Assembly: GCA_046330415.1 (NCBI GenBank)
Contig: JAXLSW010000013.1
Coordinates: 1 to 64,000 of the forward strand
Length of the DNA stretch: 64,000 nucleotides
Source: RHKX01 sp046330415
Lineage (GTDB): Bacteria > Actinomycetota > Thermoleophilia > Solirubrobacterales > 70-9
Reading direction: 5' to 3'
Below the pieces are notes generated by a model, which did not search any database, was not told the origin of the DNA, and saw only the letters and a program-made list of their open reading frames with translations. Below, one piece after another: positions 16,194-24,838 of the stretch; position 1 is the stretch's first letter; every line of letters begins with the position of its first letter. A program made the position numbers and the translations under genes.

Positions 16194-17213
16194 TCATCCG
16201 GAGACGCGCTCGAGCACCGCGGCCATCCGTCCGACCTGGACCCTGACGTCGTGCGCGGCCGCCGCCTCACGGGCGGCGGGGTTCGGGGTCGGCATCGCCG
16301 CCGCTCGCTCCAGTGCCTCCGCAAGCGCGTCCGTGCTCTCCGGATCGACGAGGACCCCGGCGGACTCGGTCACGAACTCCGGCGGGCCGCCGACTGTGGT
16401 CGCGACCACCGAGCGGGCCATCGCGAGCGCCTCGAGCGTTGCCTGCCCGAACGGCTCCATGAGGGAGGGCTGGCAGAGCACATCGGCTGCGGCGATCCAG
16501 CTGCGTACATGCGAGTGCGGGATCCGCCCCGTCAGGGTGATTCCGTCACGCCCCTCGAGCTGCGGCCGCAGCGGGCCGTCGCCGACGAATGCGAGCCGGC
16601 CGCGGCCCAGCGTTGCGAAGGCATCGGCGAGCCGAAGCACGTTCTTGCGTTCGATCAGGGAGCCGACGCAGACGAAGCCTGGACCGGAGCCGTCCCACCC
16701 GATCTCGGCGCGTGCCGCCGCGGCATCCTGCGGGGCGAACGCGGCGAGGTCGATGCCGCAGTCGGCGACCGTCGACTTCGCCCGGGCGGCCGGGATCCTC
16801 TCGGCGAGACGATCGCGGAGCCACGCTGAGTTGCAGATCAGAGCGTCAGCTCGCCGGATGACCAGGCGGGTGGCGGCGCTGACGCCCGGGATCGTCCCGA
16901 GGTTCGCGACGTCCTGCCCGTGGGCCATCACGACCAGCGGCGCGCGCCCAGCGACCGAGGCGAACGCGCCGGCCGCCCCGGCCGGGAAGAGCATGTGGGT
17001 GAAGATGACGTCCGGGCGGACCCGCCGAGCCGCGGCCACGGCCTCCCGGGTCAGCCGCGCGTACTTGGTCCGCGACGAGCGCCGGTGGTCGATCGCCACG
17101 AGATCCACCTCGTGGCCGAGCCGCTCGAGCTCGTCGCGGATCGGGACGAGGAAGCTCCCGAGGTCGGGATCGTCAGGCCCCGGCCACATCTGGGTCACGA
17201 AGAGGACGCGCAT
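16194..17213 (-). CDS. Glycosyltransferase family 4 protein
   Basis: The 339-aa GT-B protein has an N-terminal acceptor domain (MRVLFVTQMWPGPDDPDLGS, HMLFPAGAAGAFA, MAHGQDV) and a C-terminal nucleotide-sugar domain with VGSLIERKNVLRLADAF, FVGDGPLRPQLEG and the E-x7-E region MEPFGQATLEALAMARSVVA. It transfers a sugar to a glycan or lipid; donor and acceptor are not readable. A CATAAT box lies 9 nt before the ATG. It stands apart from the other polysaccharide genes, which begin at about 50 kb. Confidence 0.88.
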   Translation of the reverse strand: MRVLFVTQMWPGPDDPDLGSFLVPIRDELERLGHEVDLVAIDHRRSSRTKYARLTREAVAAARRVRPDVIFTHMLFPAGAAGAFASVAGRAPLVVMAHGQDVANLGTIPGVSAATRLVIRRADALICNSAWLRDRLAERIPAARAKSTVADCGIDLAAFAPQDAAAARAEIGWDGSGPGFVCVGSLIERKNVLRLADAFATLGRGRLAFVGDGPLRPQLEGRDGITLTGRIPHSHVRSWIAAADVLCQPSLMEPFGQATLEALAMARSVVATTVGGPPEFVTESAGVLVDPESTDALAEALERAAAMPTPNPAAREAAAAHDVRVQVGRMAAVLERVSG

Positions 17214-17222
17214 CGGCCCCCG

Positions 17223-17228
17223 ATTATG
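17223..17228 (-). promoter_or_regulatory. -10 box (CATAAT) of the GT4 gene
   Basis: On the minus strand CATAAT lies 9 nt before the ATG at 17213, one base from the consensus TATAAT. Confidence 0.5.
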
Positions 17229-17325
17229 GGGGCCGGCGGGGGCGGTGGCGCGGCCCGGCCAGGCGGCCGGAGGTGGAGCAGGTTCAGCCCCGGGTCGCGG
17301 GAGACGATCGGACCCCGCCCGACGC

Positions 17326-17456
17326 GACCTGTCACCCGGAAACGGAGAAGAAGTCCACTCCCGGGTGACAGGTCCGGCTAGCCGCGACCGGCGCCCCGCT
17401 CCGGCGGGACCTGTCACCGAGGAACGGAGAAGAAGTCCACTCCCGGGCGACAGGTC
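17326..17456. repeat. Pair of REP-like hairpin repeats
   Basis: Two tandem copies (17326-17374 and 17408-17456) have arms GACCTGTCACCCGG / CCGGGTGACAGGTC around a nearly identical ~20-nt loop containing GGAGAAGAAGTCCACTC. The first is a perfect 14-bp hairpin; the second has mismatches in the middle of the stem. The arrangement resembles REP/BIME elements that are moved by REP-associated transposases; no such transposase is in the window. Confidence 0.7.
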
Positions 17457-17460
17457 GGAT

Positions 17461-17692
17461 GGGCCGACGATGACATGCGGCCCCCGGCTCTCCCGAGCCG
17501 TCAGATCGGGAACTGAGCGAGCTGAGAGCGCGCTGGGCAAGGAAGAGGAGGCGCAGCGGCCTCCGGCCGTAAGCCGACGATGACGCCCGGCCTCACCGGC
17601 ACGGCCCTGAGCGAGCTGAGAGCGCGCTGGGCAAGGAAGAGGAGGCGCAGCGGCCTCCTCCGGCCGTAAGCCGACGATGACGCCCGGCCAGC
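17461..17692. repeat. Array of the ~77-nt interspersed repeat: two full copies and a fragment
   Basis: Full copies at 17513-17587 and 17607-17684 start with CTGAGCGAGCTGAGAGCGCG and end with GTAAGCCGACGATGACGCC. They differ by an extra CTC in the second copy and have a period of about 94 nt. A fragment with GCCGACGATGAC lies at 17463-17474. The same element occurs at 47009-47085 in diverged form. No gene is seen in 17214-17706. Confidence 0.75.
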
Positions 17693-17706
17693 GTGCTCTC
17701 AGCCGC

Positions 17707-20568
17707 TCAGCCGCAACCGGTGTTGTTGCCGCAGCTGGTGCACGTGTAGCAAGACCCCGTGCGCTGCATCATGCCTCCGCACTGGTCGCAGGCCGGGCCG
17801 AGATCGAGCTCCCGGGTCATCCGCGCCGGGACCACCGGCGGGGTGTCGGTCATCGCCGCCGCCGCGGGGATCGCCGAGCCGCCGTTGGCCGCCGTGACGT
17901 CGGGTGCGGGCGCCGCCTCGGGGCTGCCGTTCCCATTCCCGTTGCCGTTCCCATTCCCGCCGTTCCCGTTCGCGGGGCCAGCGGTGTCGGAGCTGAACAG
18001 CGCCTGCTGCGCGTTCTTCCGGTCCCGGACCTCCTTGGTGAGGATGCCGAGATCCTCGTGCAGGTCGGCGTCCTCGATGAACCGGCTCGCGAGCCAGCGC
18101 ATGATGTAGTCGGGCATCGACTTGGCGAACGGGATCTCCTGGTTCCGCGTCACACCCTCCGGGTCGAAGCGCATGTAGGAGAACTTGTTGACGAGGACCT
18201 CGAGCGGCACGCCGTACTGCAGGCCGATCGAGACGGCCGTCGCGAACGCGTTCATCATGCCGCGCAGCGTCGAGCCCTCCTTGCCGATGTCGGTGAGGAA
18301 GATCTCCCCGACCGAGCCGTCCTCGTACTTGCCGGCGGTGATGTAGCCCTCCTGCCCGGCGATCGAGAACTTGTGGGTGATCGACTCGCGCTCGGCCGGC
18401 ATCCGCTTGCGCTCGGGCGGACGCGGCGGTGCCTCGGCCTCCTCCTCGGCGGAGTCCTGCGCGTCGGTGCGCAGCGCCTGCGCGGTCTTCGAGCCGTCGC
18501 GGTAGATCGCGAGCGCCTTCAGGCCACCCTTCCAGCCCTCGGTGTAGGCCTCGGCGATGTCGCCGACCGTCGCCGACTCCGGCAGGTTCACCGTCTTCGA
18601 GATCGCGCCCGAGAGGAACGGCTGCGTCGCCGACATCATCTGGATGTGGCCCATGTGGCTGATCGCCCGCTCACCGACGGCGACGTCGAAGACCGGCAGG
18701 TGCCCGTCCTCGAGGCCCGGGGCGCCGACGATGGTGCCCTTCTCGTTGATGTAGGCGCTGATCTGCTCGATCCCCTCCGCGCTGTAGCCGAGGGTGCGGA
18801 GCGCGAGCGGCACCGAGCGGTTGACGATCGTCATGTTGCCGCCGCCGACGAGCTCCTTGTACTTGACCAGCGAGAAGTCGGGCTCGATGCCCGTCGTGTC
18901 GCAGTCCATCAGGAAGGAGATCGTCCCGGTGGGAGCCAGCACCGTCGCCTGCGCGTTGCGGTAACCGTGCTCCTCGCCCATCGCGACCGCCTCGTCCCAG
19001 GAGCGACGCGCCGCCTCGAGCAGCGGCATGTCGTTCATGTGGGTCTCGGAGATGTCGTGAGAGGCGTCGCGGTGCATCCGCATGACGCGGTTGTGCGGCT
19101 CGCGGTTCTTCCCGTACTCCTCGTAGGGCCCCATCGCCGCGGCGATCTCCGCCGACTTGCGGTAGCCGCGACCCGTCATCAGCGCCGTGATCGCCCCGGC
19201 GACCGCGCGACCCTCGTCGGAGTCGTACGGCATGCCGTTGCTCATCAGGTAGGCGCCGAGGTTCGCGTAGCCGAGGCCGAGCTGGCGGAACTTGCGGGCG
19301 TTGTCGCCGATCTGCTCGGTCGGGTAGCTCGAGGGCGAGACGACGATCTCCTGCGCGAGCAGGACCGTGTCGACGACGTGCTCGAACGCGGCGGTGTCGA
19401 AGCTGCCGTCCTCGCGGCGGAACTTCATCAGGTTGATCGAGGCCAGGTTGCAGGCCGAGTCGTCGACGTGCATGTACTCAGAGCACGGGTTGGACGCGTT
19501 GATCCGTCCCGACTCCGGGCACGTGTGCCAATCGTTGATGATCGTGTCGTACTGGACGCCGGGATCGGCGCAGCGCCACGCCGCCTGCGCGAGTTGGTCG
19601 AGGAGGTCGCGCGCCGGGAGCGTCTTCATCACGGCGCCGTCCTTGCGGGCGAGCAGGTCCCAGTCGGAGTCGGCCTCGACCGCCTCCATGAACTCGTCGC
19701 TCACGCGCACCGAGTTGTTGGCGTTCTGGTACTGGATCGAGGTGAAGCCCTCACCGTCGATCGACATGTCGAAGCCGGCGTCGCGGAGGGCGGCCGCCTT
19801 GTCCTCCTCCTTGGCCTTGCACCAGATGAAGTCCTCGATGTCCGGATGGTCGACGTCGAGCACCACCATCTTCGCCGCGCGGCGCGTCTTGCCGCCCGAC
19901 TTGATCGTGCCGGCCCAGGCGTCGGCGCCGCGCATGAAGGAGACGGGGCCGGAGGCGAGCCCACCCTTGGAGAGCTGCTCGGTCGAGGCGCGGATGTTGG
20001 AGAGGTTGATCCCGGAGCCGGAGCCGCCGCGGAAGATCTGGCCCTCCTTGGTGTTCCAGGCGAGGATCGACTCCATCGTGTCCTCGACGCTCAGGATGAA
20101 GCAGGCCGAGCACTGCGGGTGCTCCTCGAAGCCGACGTTGAACCAGACCGGCGAGTTGAACGCGGCCTGCTGGTGGAGAAGGATGTGCGTGAGCTCGGCC
20201 TCGAAGGCGTCCGCGTCAGCGGCGGTGGCGAAGTAGCCGCCCTCGCGTCCCCACTTCGCGATCGTGCCGGCGACGCGGCCGATCATCTGCTTGACGGAGC
20301 GCTCGCGCTCGGGCGAGCCGAGCGGCCCGCGGAAGTACTTCTGGGCGACGATGTTGGTCGCGTTCTGCGACCAGCTCACCGGGAACTCGACGTCGCGCTG
20401 CTCGAAGGCCGGGTTCTCGGGGTCACCGATGATCGCGTCGCGCGTCTCCCACTTCACCTCCGAGAAGGGATCGACTCCCTCGGTCGTAAGCCGTCGCTCG
20501 ATCGTCAGACCACCGTCAGCCACCCTCACGGTGGTGTCGATCTCGGTCTCGGTGACTGCCTTTTCCAT
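17707..20568 (-). CDS. nrdJ: Class II (adenosylcobalamin-dependent) ribonucleoside-diphosphate reductase
   Basis: The 953-aa enzyme makes deoxyribonucleotides with a B12 radical and so works with or without oxygen. Visible are AAFNSPVWFNVGFEEHPQCS with the following CFILSVEDTMESIL, FRGGSGSGINLSNIR, INASNPCSEYMHVDDSACNL (radical-site cysteine region), NAQATVLAPTGTISFLMDCD and DRNAQQALF-like linker before a Gly/Asn-rich low-complexity spacer. The C-terminus is a four-cysteine zinc-ribbon/redox tail (CDQCGGMMQ, CYTCTSCGNNTGCG). No NrdAB or NrdD genes are in the window, and I see no cobalamin riboswitch upstream. Confidence 0.97.
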   Translation of the reverse strand: MEKAVTETEIDTTVRVADGGLTIERRLTTEGVDPFSEVKWETRDAIIGDPENPAFEQRDVEFPVSWSQNATNIVAQKYFRGPLGSPERERSVKQMIGRVAGTIAKWGREGGYFATAADADAFEAELTHILLHQQAAFNSPVWFNVGFEEHPQCSACFILSVEDTMESILAWNTKEGQIFRGGSGSGINLSNIRASTEQLSKGGLASGPVSFMRGADAWAGTIKSGGKTRRAAKMVVLDVDHPDIEDFIWCKAKEEDKAAALRDAGFDMSIDGEGFTSIQYQNANNSVRVSDEFMEAVEADSDWDLLARKDGAVMKTLPARDLLDQLAQAAWRCADPGVQYDTIINDWHTCPESGRINASNPCSEYMHVDDSACNLASINLMKFRREDGSFDTAAFEHVVDTVLLAQEIVVSPSSYPTEQIGDNARKFRQLGLGYANLGAYLMSNGMPYDSDEGRAVAGAITALMTGRGYRKSAEIAAAMGPYEEYGKNREPHNRVMRMHRDASHDISETHMNDMPLLEAARRSWDEAVAMGEEHGYRNAQATVLAPTGTISFLMDCDTTGIEPDFSLVKYKELVGGGNMTIVNRSVPLALRTLGYSAEGIEQISAYINEKGTIVGAPGLEDGHLPVFDVAVGERAISHMGHIQMMSATQPFLSGAISKTVNLPESATVGDIAEAYTEGWKGGLKALAIYRDGSKTAQALRTDAQDSAEEEAEAPPRPPERKRMPAERESITHKFSIAGQEGYITAGKYEDGSVGEIFLTDIGKEGSTLRGMMNAFATAVSIGLQYGVPLEVLVNKFSYMRFDPEGVTRNQEIPFAKSMPDYIMRWLASRFIEDADLHEDLGILTKEVRDRKNAQQALFSSDTAGPANGNGGNGNGNGNGNGSPEAAPAPDVTAANGGSAIPAAAAMTDTPPVVPARMTRELDLGPACDQCGGMMQRTGSCYTCTSCGNNTGCG

Positions 20569-20864
20569 CTCTTCTCTCCCTCGGAACGCTGCTTGAAGTG
20601 GTAACGCGCGATGGTTGCGATCGAGTCGGACGTAACTAAGTCCCGGATCGGCGCTCGCCGGACGCCTCGGGCCACCCTAGGGGCGCCGTTTCTCCAGCTC
20701 TGATGCGAGTCCGCAAAGGGCGGGAAACGCCGGCGGAGGTGGCTGCGACGGGAAGCCCCATTTTACGGGGTCGGCCCTCTCGGGCCAAGTCGGATGGCGG
20801 GCCATCGGGGCCGTCCGTGACCGAACTCCGCCGCTCGCGCGCGCGAGCGGCAATAATCGCCGGC

Positions 20865-21710
20865 GTGACCGACGAGATGCGCAGACGGGTCGAGGCCGGC
20901 CGCGAGCGTGCGGCCGCCGCCCGGGGTGCGATGGGCGATCGCATCGACGCCGCCAAGGAGGCGACGAGCGAGCGCGTGGAGGCCGCCAAGGAGGCGACCG
21001 CAAACCGGATCGAGGCGACCAAGGAGGCCACCGGCGAGCGCGTCGAGGCCGCCAAGCAGGCCGCCACAGACCTGCAGGAGAAGGTGAAGCCGAAGCTGCG
21101 CGGCTGGATCCACGAGGGCGCCTTCCCGGTCTCGATCCTCGCCGGCGCCGTGCTCGTCGCGCTCGCCTCCGGCGGTCGCGAGCGGATCGCGCTGATCATC
21201 TACGCGGTCTCGCTCTCCGCGCTGCTCGGCACCAGCGCCCTCTACCACCGCGTCAACTGGAAGCGACCCTCCACGCGACGCTGGATGCGCCGTCTCGACC
21301 ACTCCATGATCTTCCTCCTGATCGCCGGGACGCTGACCCCCTTCGCCCTGCTCGTGCTCGACGGCTCGCTCGCGACCACCGTGCTCGTCGCGGTCTGGGT
21401 CGGGGCCGCCGCCGGGATCCTCGTCGAGCTCCTCTGGACCGACTCGCCGAAGTGGGTCTCGGTCGGCGTCTACCTCGCGGTCGGCTGGATCGGCGCCATC
21501 GCGTTCCCCTCGATCGTCGCCCAGGCCGGGGTCGGCGCCGGCGCCCTGATCGCGGCCGGGGCCGTCATGTACACGGTCGGCGCCGTCATCTACGCGCTGC
21601 AGCGCCCCGACCCGAAGCCCGCGGTCTTCGGCTACCACGAGATCTTCCACGTGCTCGTCGTCGCGGCCGCCGCCGCGCACTTCACCGCGATCGCCCTCTA
21701 CGCGAGCTGA
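20865..21710 (+). CDS. Hemolysin III/TrhA-family membrane protein with an LEA-like repeat N-terminus
   Basis: Residues from about 80 on form a seven-segment PAQR/hemolysin III protein: SALYHRVNWK, RRLDHSMIFLLIAGTLTP, and the C-terminal GYHEIFHVLVVAAAAAHFTA with the conserved histidines. Before it lie about four 11-residue repeats of the form (E/D)R(I/V)(E/D)A(A/T)KEAT(x), an amphipathic LEA/apolipoprotein-like pattern not typical for the family. The GTG at 20865 is chosen because an AATAAT box lies 7 nt upstream and the preceding frame has no family similarity. Function of TrhA-like proteins is linked to membrane energetics but is not settled. Confidence 0.88.
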   Translation: MTDEMRRRVEAGRERAAAARGAMGDRIDAAKEATSERVEAAKEATANRIEATKEATGERVEAAKQAATDLQEKVKPKLRGWIHEGAFPVSILAGAVLVALASGGRERIALIIYAVSLSALLGTSALYHRVNWKRPSTRRWMRRLDHSMIFLLIAGTLTPFALLVLDGSLATTVLVAVWVGAAAGILVELLWTDSPKWVSVGVYLAVGWIGAIAFPSIVAQAGVGAGALIAAGAVMYTVGAVIYALQRPDPKPAVFGYHEIFHVLVVAAAAAHFTAIALYAS

Positions 21711-21720
21711 GCCACCCGGC

Positions 21721-22341
21721 GTGGTCGCCGCGCCCGAGATCGGCACCGCCGCCGGGGCGGAGCTCGGACCCGCCGCCCGAGTCCTGGCCGAGGCATTCGT
21801 CGACGACCCGGTCTGGACCGCGATCGGCCCGCGCTGGCGCCCTCACCGGCGTCTCTCCAACCGCGTCTCCTTCGCCGGGATCCTCGCCGGTTCCCGTCGC
21901 GGGGGTGCGCGCATTCGCGTCGCCCGCGAGGAGGGAAGGGTCCTCGGCGCGACCATCGCCTTCGATCCGGGCCGCTGGCCGCTCTCCGACGGCTCGATGC
22001 TCTGGGAGCTCGGCTGGGTCCTCGCGGCGGGCCCGCTACCCGTGCGTCGCGGCTTCCGCGACGACCGGGCGATGCGCTCGGAGCACGTGACGCACCCCCA
22101 CATGTACCTGTGGTTCCTCGGGGTCGATCCGCAGCGGCAGGGCCAAGGCGTCGGGCAGGCGCTGCTCGCCGACCTGCACGCGCGCTCGGAGGCGCTCGGC
22201 GTCCCCACCTTCCTCGAGACCGGCACGCGGGAAAACGTCGGCTTCTACGGGCACCTCGGCTACGAGGTCCTGGGCGAGATCGCGTTGCCGAGCGGCCCGA
22301 CGTCGTGGCGGATGGAACGCCCGTCCGTCCAGGTGGGTTGA
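21721..22341 (+). CDS. GNAT-family N-acetyltransferase
   Basis: The 206-aa protein has the GNAT core: HMYLWFLGVDPQRQGQGVGQ, where Q-x-x-G-x-G binds acetyl-CoA, then VPTFLETGTRENVGFYGHLG and YEVLGEIALPSG. The N-terminal VLAEAFVDDPVWTAIGP matches the subgroup near puromycin/aminoglycoside-type acetyltransferases, but substrate cannot be inferred. A GTG start 10 nt after the TrhA stop suggests cotranscription. Confidence 0.88.
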   Translation: MVAAPEIGTAAGAELGPAARVLAEAFVDDPVWTAIGPRWRPHRRLSNRVSFAGILAGSRRGGARIRVAREEGRVLGATIAFDPGRWPLSDGSMLWELGWVLAAGPLPVRRGFRDDRAMRSEHVTHPHMYLWFLGVDPQRQGQGVGQALLADLHARSEALGVPTFLETGTRENVGFYGHLGYEVLGEIALPSGPTSWRMERPSVQVG

Positions 22342-22360
22342 CCGCGGGCGGTGGTCCGCG

Positions 22361-22366
22361 TAGGTT
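22361..22366 (+). promoter_or_regulatory. -10 box (TAGGTT) of the secreted-protein gene
   Basis: It lies 7 nt before the ATG at 22374, as expected for a leaderless transcript. Confidence 0.5.
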
Positions 22367-22373
22367 CAGGGCG

Positions 22374-22877
22374 ATGCGAAAGGGAGCACTCGCAGTCGTC
22401 CTCACCGCCGTTGCGTTCCTCGCGTTCCTGATCCCCGCGACCGCGAACGCAGCCAACCTCAGCCGCGAGATCCTCATCTACGGCGAGGACACGCAGGAGC
22501 TGACGACGTTCAAGAAGCTCGACTGCAGGATCCTGAACAGGGGCGGCAAGTTCCTGGCGAAGGGGAAGTCCAGCGATGGTTGGCGGATCGAGGTGCACGC
22601 CAACAACTTCAGCGGCTTCGGCCAGGACTACGACATCGCCTATGGGATCCGCGAGACGAACTTCGCGATCTACCCGACCGCCTCCAACTCGCCCTACTAC
22701 TCGAACTTCTTCTTCCCGGGCGATCAGCCGCCGCCGTTCGGCGGGGCGCTGGCGCTCTCGGGGAACGGCAAGGACATGGGGCTCGGCTTCATCTCGGCCT
22801 TCATCAGCTCCGGCGGCGAGGACGCGGTCGGCGTGGCCGGCCACGCCAAGTGCAAGTACCCGAAGAAGAAGCGGTAG
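22374..22877 (+). CDS. Secreted protein of unknown function
   Basis: The 167-aa protein has a clear signal peptide (VLTAVAFLAFLIPATANAAN). The mature part has two cysteines (KLDCRILN and HAKCKYPKKKR) and several aromatic residues, suggesting a small disulfide-bonded beta domain. I do not recognise the family. A -10 box lies just upstream. Confidence 0.65.
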   Translation: MRKGALAVVLTAVAFLAFLIPATANAANLSREILIYGEDTQELTTFKKLDCRILNRGGKFLAKGKSSDGWRIEVHANNFSGFGQDYDIAYGIRETNFAIYPTASNSPYYSNFFFPGDQPPPFGGALALSGNGKDMGLGFISAFISSGGEDAVGVAGHAKCKYPKKKR

Positions 22878-22895
22878 GGCCGGGCGCCGCAGCGC

Positions 22896-23812
22896 TCAGG
22901 GGGCCGCGAGCGCCTCGCGCGTCTGCGCCATCACCCAGCCGGGACGCCCGAACACGTCCTCGTCGGTGAACCTGACGACCGTGTAGCCGAGCGATTCCAG
23001 GAACTTCTGCCGCGCCGCGTCGGCCATGAGCTGGGCGGGGGTGGAGTGGGCCCGCGGGCCGTCGAGCTCGACGATCAGCATCCGTTCGGCCCAGAGCATG
23101 TCGGGCCGGTAGCGCCCGATCCGCTCGTTCGGCTCCGGGATCGGCAGCCGGTGCGCCTCGCAGAGCAGCACGTACTCGCGCTCGAGCCGGTTCGTGCACT
23201 TGGCGAGTTGGGGAAGGTGGGCAGCCAGCGCCGCGCGCAGCTTCGAGCTCCCCCCGATCCCACGTCCGCACGCCCCTCGATCGCCGACAGGGTGATCTTG
23301 CGATCGAACTCGGCGCGAGCGATCACGAGGCGCAGGGAGTTGTGGCTGAGTTGGTCGGTCGCGAGGAGCAGCGCGTTCGGGATCGTGGTCACGGGGAGCT
23401 TCCGGTGCCAGGTGCGTTGGACGGTGTGCAGGTGCCGGATGCGGAGGTCGGCGCGCGAGCGGCTGCGGTTGGGGGAGTCCACGTGGATCAGCTCCGGCCT
23501 GCGCTCGAGGTAGCCGCGCCACCAGAGCCCGCTGATACCGGCGAGAGCCGAGCCGTGACCGCTGAAGAGAAGCCCGGTCGAGAGGTCGCCCAGTTCGGGC
23601 AGGTCAGCTCGCCCCGCCGCGTAGATCCCGGGGAAGCGGGTGTGGTGCAGGCGCCCCGTGCGCAGCCAGCTTCGCACCCGGCTGGGCGTGATGCCGATCC
23701 CGAGGAGCTGCCAGCGGGCGATGGCGCCGCCCTGCGCAGCGATGAGCTCACCCATCCGAATCGACGCCAATCGGTGCTCTCCACGGTCACCATCTGGCGT
23801 TGATTCGGCCAC
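22896..23812 (-). pseudogene. DUF559/Vsr-like nuclease-fold protein with N-terminal wHTH, one frameshift
   Basis: The N-terminal part (AAQGGAIARWQLLGIGITPS, SWLRTGRLHHTRFPGIYAAG) matches the winged-helix/AbiEi-like start of a common actinobacterial family. The C-terminal part, in another frame, matches its DUF559 PD-(D/E)XK-like domain (RYRPDMLWAERMLIVELDG, HSTPAQLMADAARQKFLESL, GYTVVRFTDEDVFG). The shift is in a run of six G on the minus strand near 23252; a seventh G joins the frames as GSGGSSKLRAAL. So it may be intact in the cell. Start is GTG 23812 or ATG 23755. Function unknown; a defence role is only a suggestion from the fold. Confidence 0.75.
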
Positions 23813-23952
23813 ACGGGCAGCCTGGCCCGTGAGCAGTCACGGATCCAGACGCGGATGTGCCGATTGCGAGGCGGTTCCGTGACGTAGGGCGCGCAGGGAG
23901 GGGGAGCTGGGCTCGCCGCCGCGCAGCGCACCGGCGCGGGGAGGATGGCTAC

Positions 23953-24112
23953 GCCGTTGCGCCCTACCGCGGTGCCGCGGCTACACCTGCGCCCACCGCC
24001 ATGGCGTCTACGCCGTTGCGCCCACCGCGGCGCCGTTGCGCCTACCGCGGTGCCGCGGCTACACCTGCGCCCACCGCCATGGCGTCTACGCCGTTGCGCC
24101 CACCGCGGCGCC
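23953..24112. repeat. 79-bp tandem duplication, two copies
   Basis: Unit beginning GCCGTTGCGCC(C)TACCGCGG occurs at 23953 and again at 24032; the copies differ by one C in a run. The second copy contains the stop codon of the siroheme synthase gene, so its last ten codons and the region downstream were duplicated. The rest of 23813-24085 holds no recognisable gene. Confidence 0.8.
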
Positions 24113-24838
24113 GTGCCGCTGGCGCGCTTCCGCGATCAGCGCGTCCAGCTCCTCGCGCCGGCCGTCCCGCAGCATCGCGACCGGGTCGGGATCGCCGTTG
24201 ACGATCTCCTCGAAGAAGGCCTTGCGGTCCTGGTAGGTGGGGAGCGTGCTCTTCGCCCACAACCGCTCCTCGTTGAGGATCCCGGCCAGCTCCGCGTAGC
24301 TCTCGCCGAAGAGCTCGGAGATCTCGCGCTTCATGCGCTTCGCAAGTGCCGGGGAGGCTCCGGCCGTCGAGATCGCTACGGCGAGCGGCCCGGTGCGCAC
24401 GATCGCCGGCAGGATGAAGTTGCAGAGCGAGGGGACGTCGACGACGTTGACGAGCATCGCCCGCTCCTCGGCGACGTCGTAGACGGAGATGTTCACATCC
24501 GTGTCGTCGGTGGCGGCGATGGCCATGAACTTGCCCTCGACGTCAGCGGGTTCGAACTCGCGCCGCTCCCAGGTGATGGAGCCCTCGGCGGCGAGCGCCT
24601 GCACTTCCTCGCAGGCATCCGGCGCCACCAGCACCACGTCGCCGTCGCAGGCCAGCAGCCCCTCGATCTTCTCGAGCCCGACGTCACCGCCACCGACGAC
24701 CAGGCACTTTCGCCCGGTCAGCCGCAGGCAGGCGATGTAGAAGGGGGTCTCGAGCATCCCGCGCACGCAGGACTGGTCGCAGATCCCCCTGCGGTACTGG
24801 CAGACGCACTCCTTGCCGGGGTAGCTCTGCGCCGGCAT
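24086..24838 (-). CDS. Siroheme synthase: precorrin-2 dehydrogenase/ferrochelatase (CysG-N/Met8-like)
   Basis: It should oxidise precorrin-2 to sirohydrochlorin with NAD and may insert iron. After residue 28 the protein follows the family: METPFYIACLRL-like start, the Rossmann loop VVGGGDVGLEKIEGLLA, FMAIAATDDTDVNISVYDVA, VNVVDVPSLCNFILPAIVRT, and AISTAGASPALAKRMKREI. The N-terminal 27 residues are an extra segment with four cysteines (CVC, C, C). This start is supported by a one-base overlap (TGATG) with the upstream epimerase stop. No methyltransferase domain is fused. The 3' end lies in a tandem repeat. Confidence 0.88.
   Translation of the reverse strand: MPAQSYPGKECVCQYRRGICDQSCVRGMLETPFYIACLRLTGRKCLVVGGGDVGLEKIEGLLACDGDVVLVAPDACEEVQALAAEGSITWERREFEPADVEGKFMAIAATDDTDVNISVYDVAEERAMLVNVVDVPSLCNFILPAIVRTGPLAVAISTAGASPALAKRMKREISELFGESYAELAGILNEERLWAKSTLPTYQDRKAFFEEIVNGDPDPVAMLRDGRREELDALIAEARQRHGAAVGATA

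Noticed and set aside
17677..20604. 975-codon plus-strand frame opposite nrdJ
   Set aside because: Antisense shadow of a clearly recognised class II ribonucleotide reductase.
20569..20760. Possible cobalamin riboswitch or NrdR boxes upstream of nrdJ
   Set aside because: I looked for the B12 box and for paired NrdR boxes on the minus strand and saw neither.
23757..23812. Inverted repeat CCGAATC..GACGCCA at the start of the DUF559-like gene as an operator
   Set aside because: It may lie inside the coding region depending on the start, has a mismatch, and no regulator is adjacent; kept only as a note.
23940..24112. Possible CRISPR array
   Set aside because: There are only two units, directly tandem with no unique spacers; it is a simple duplication over a gene end.
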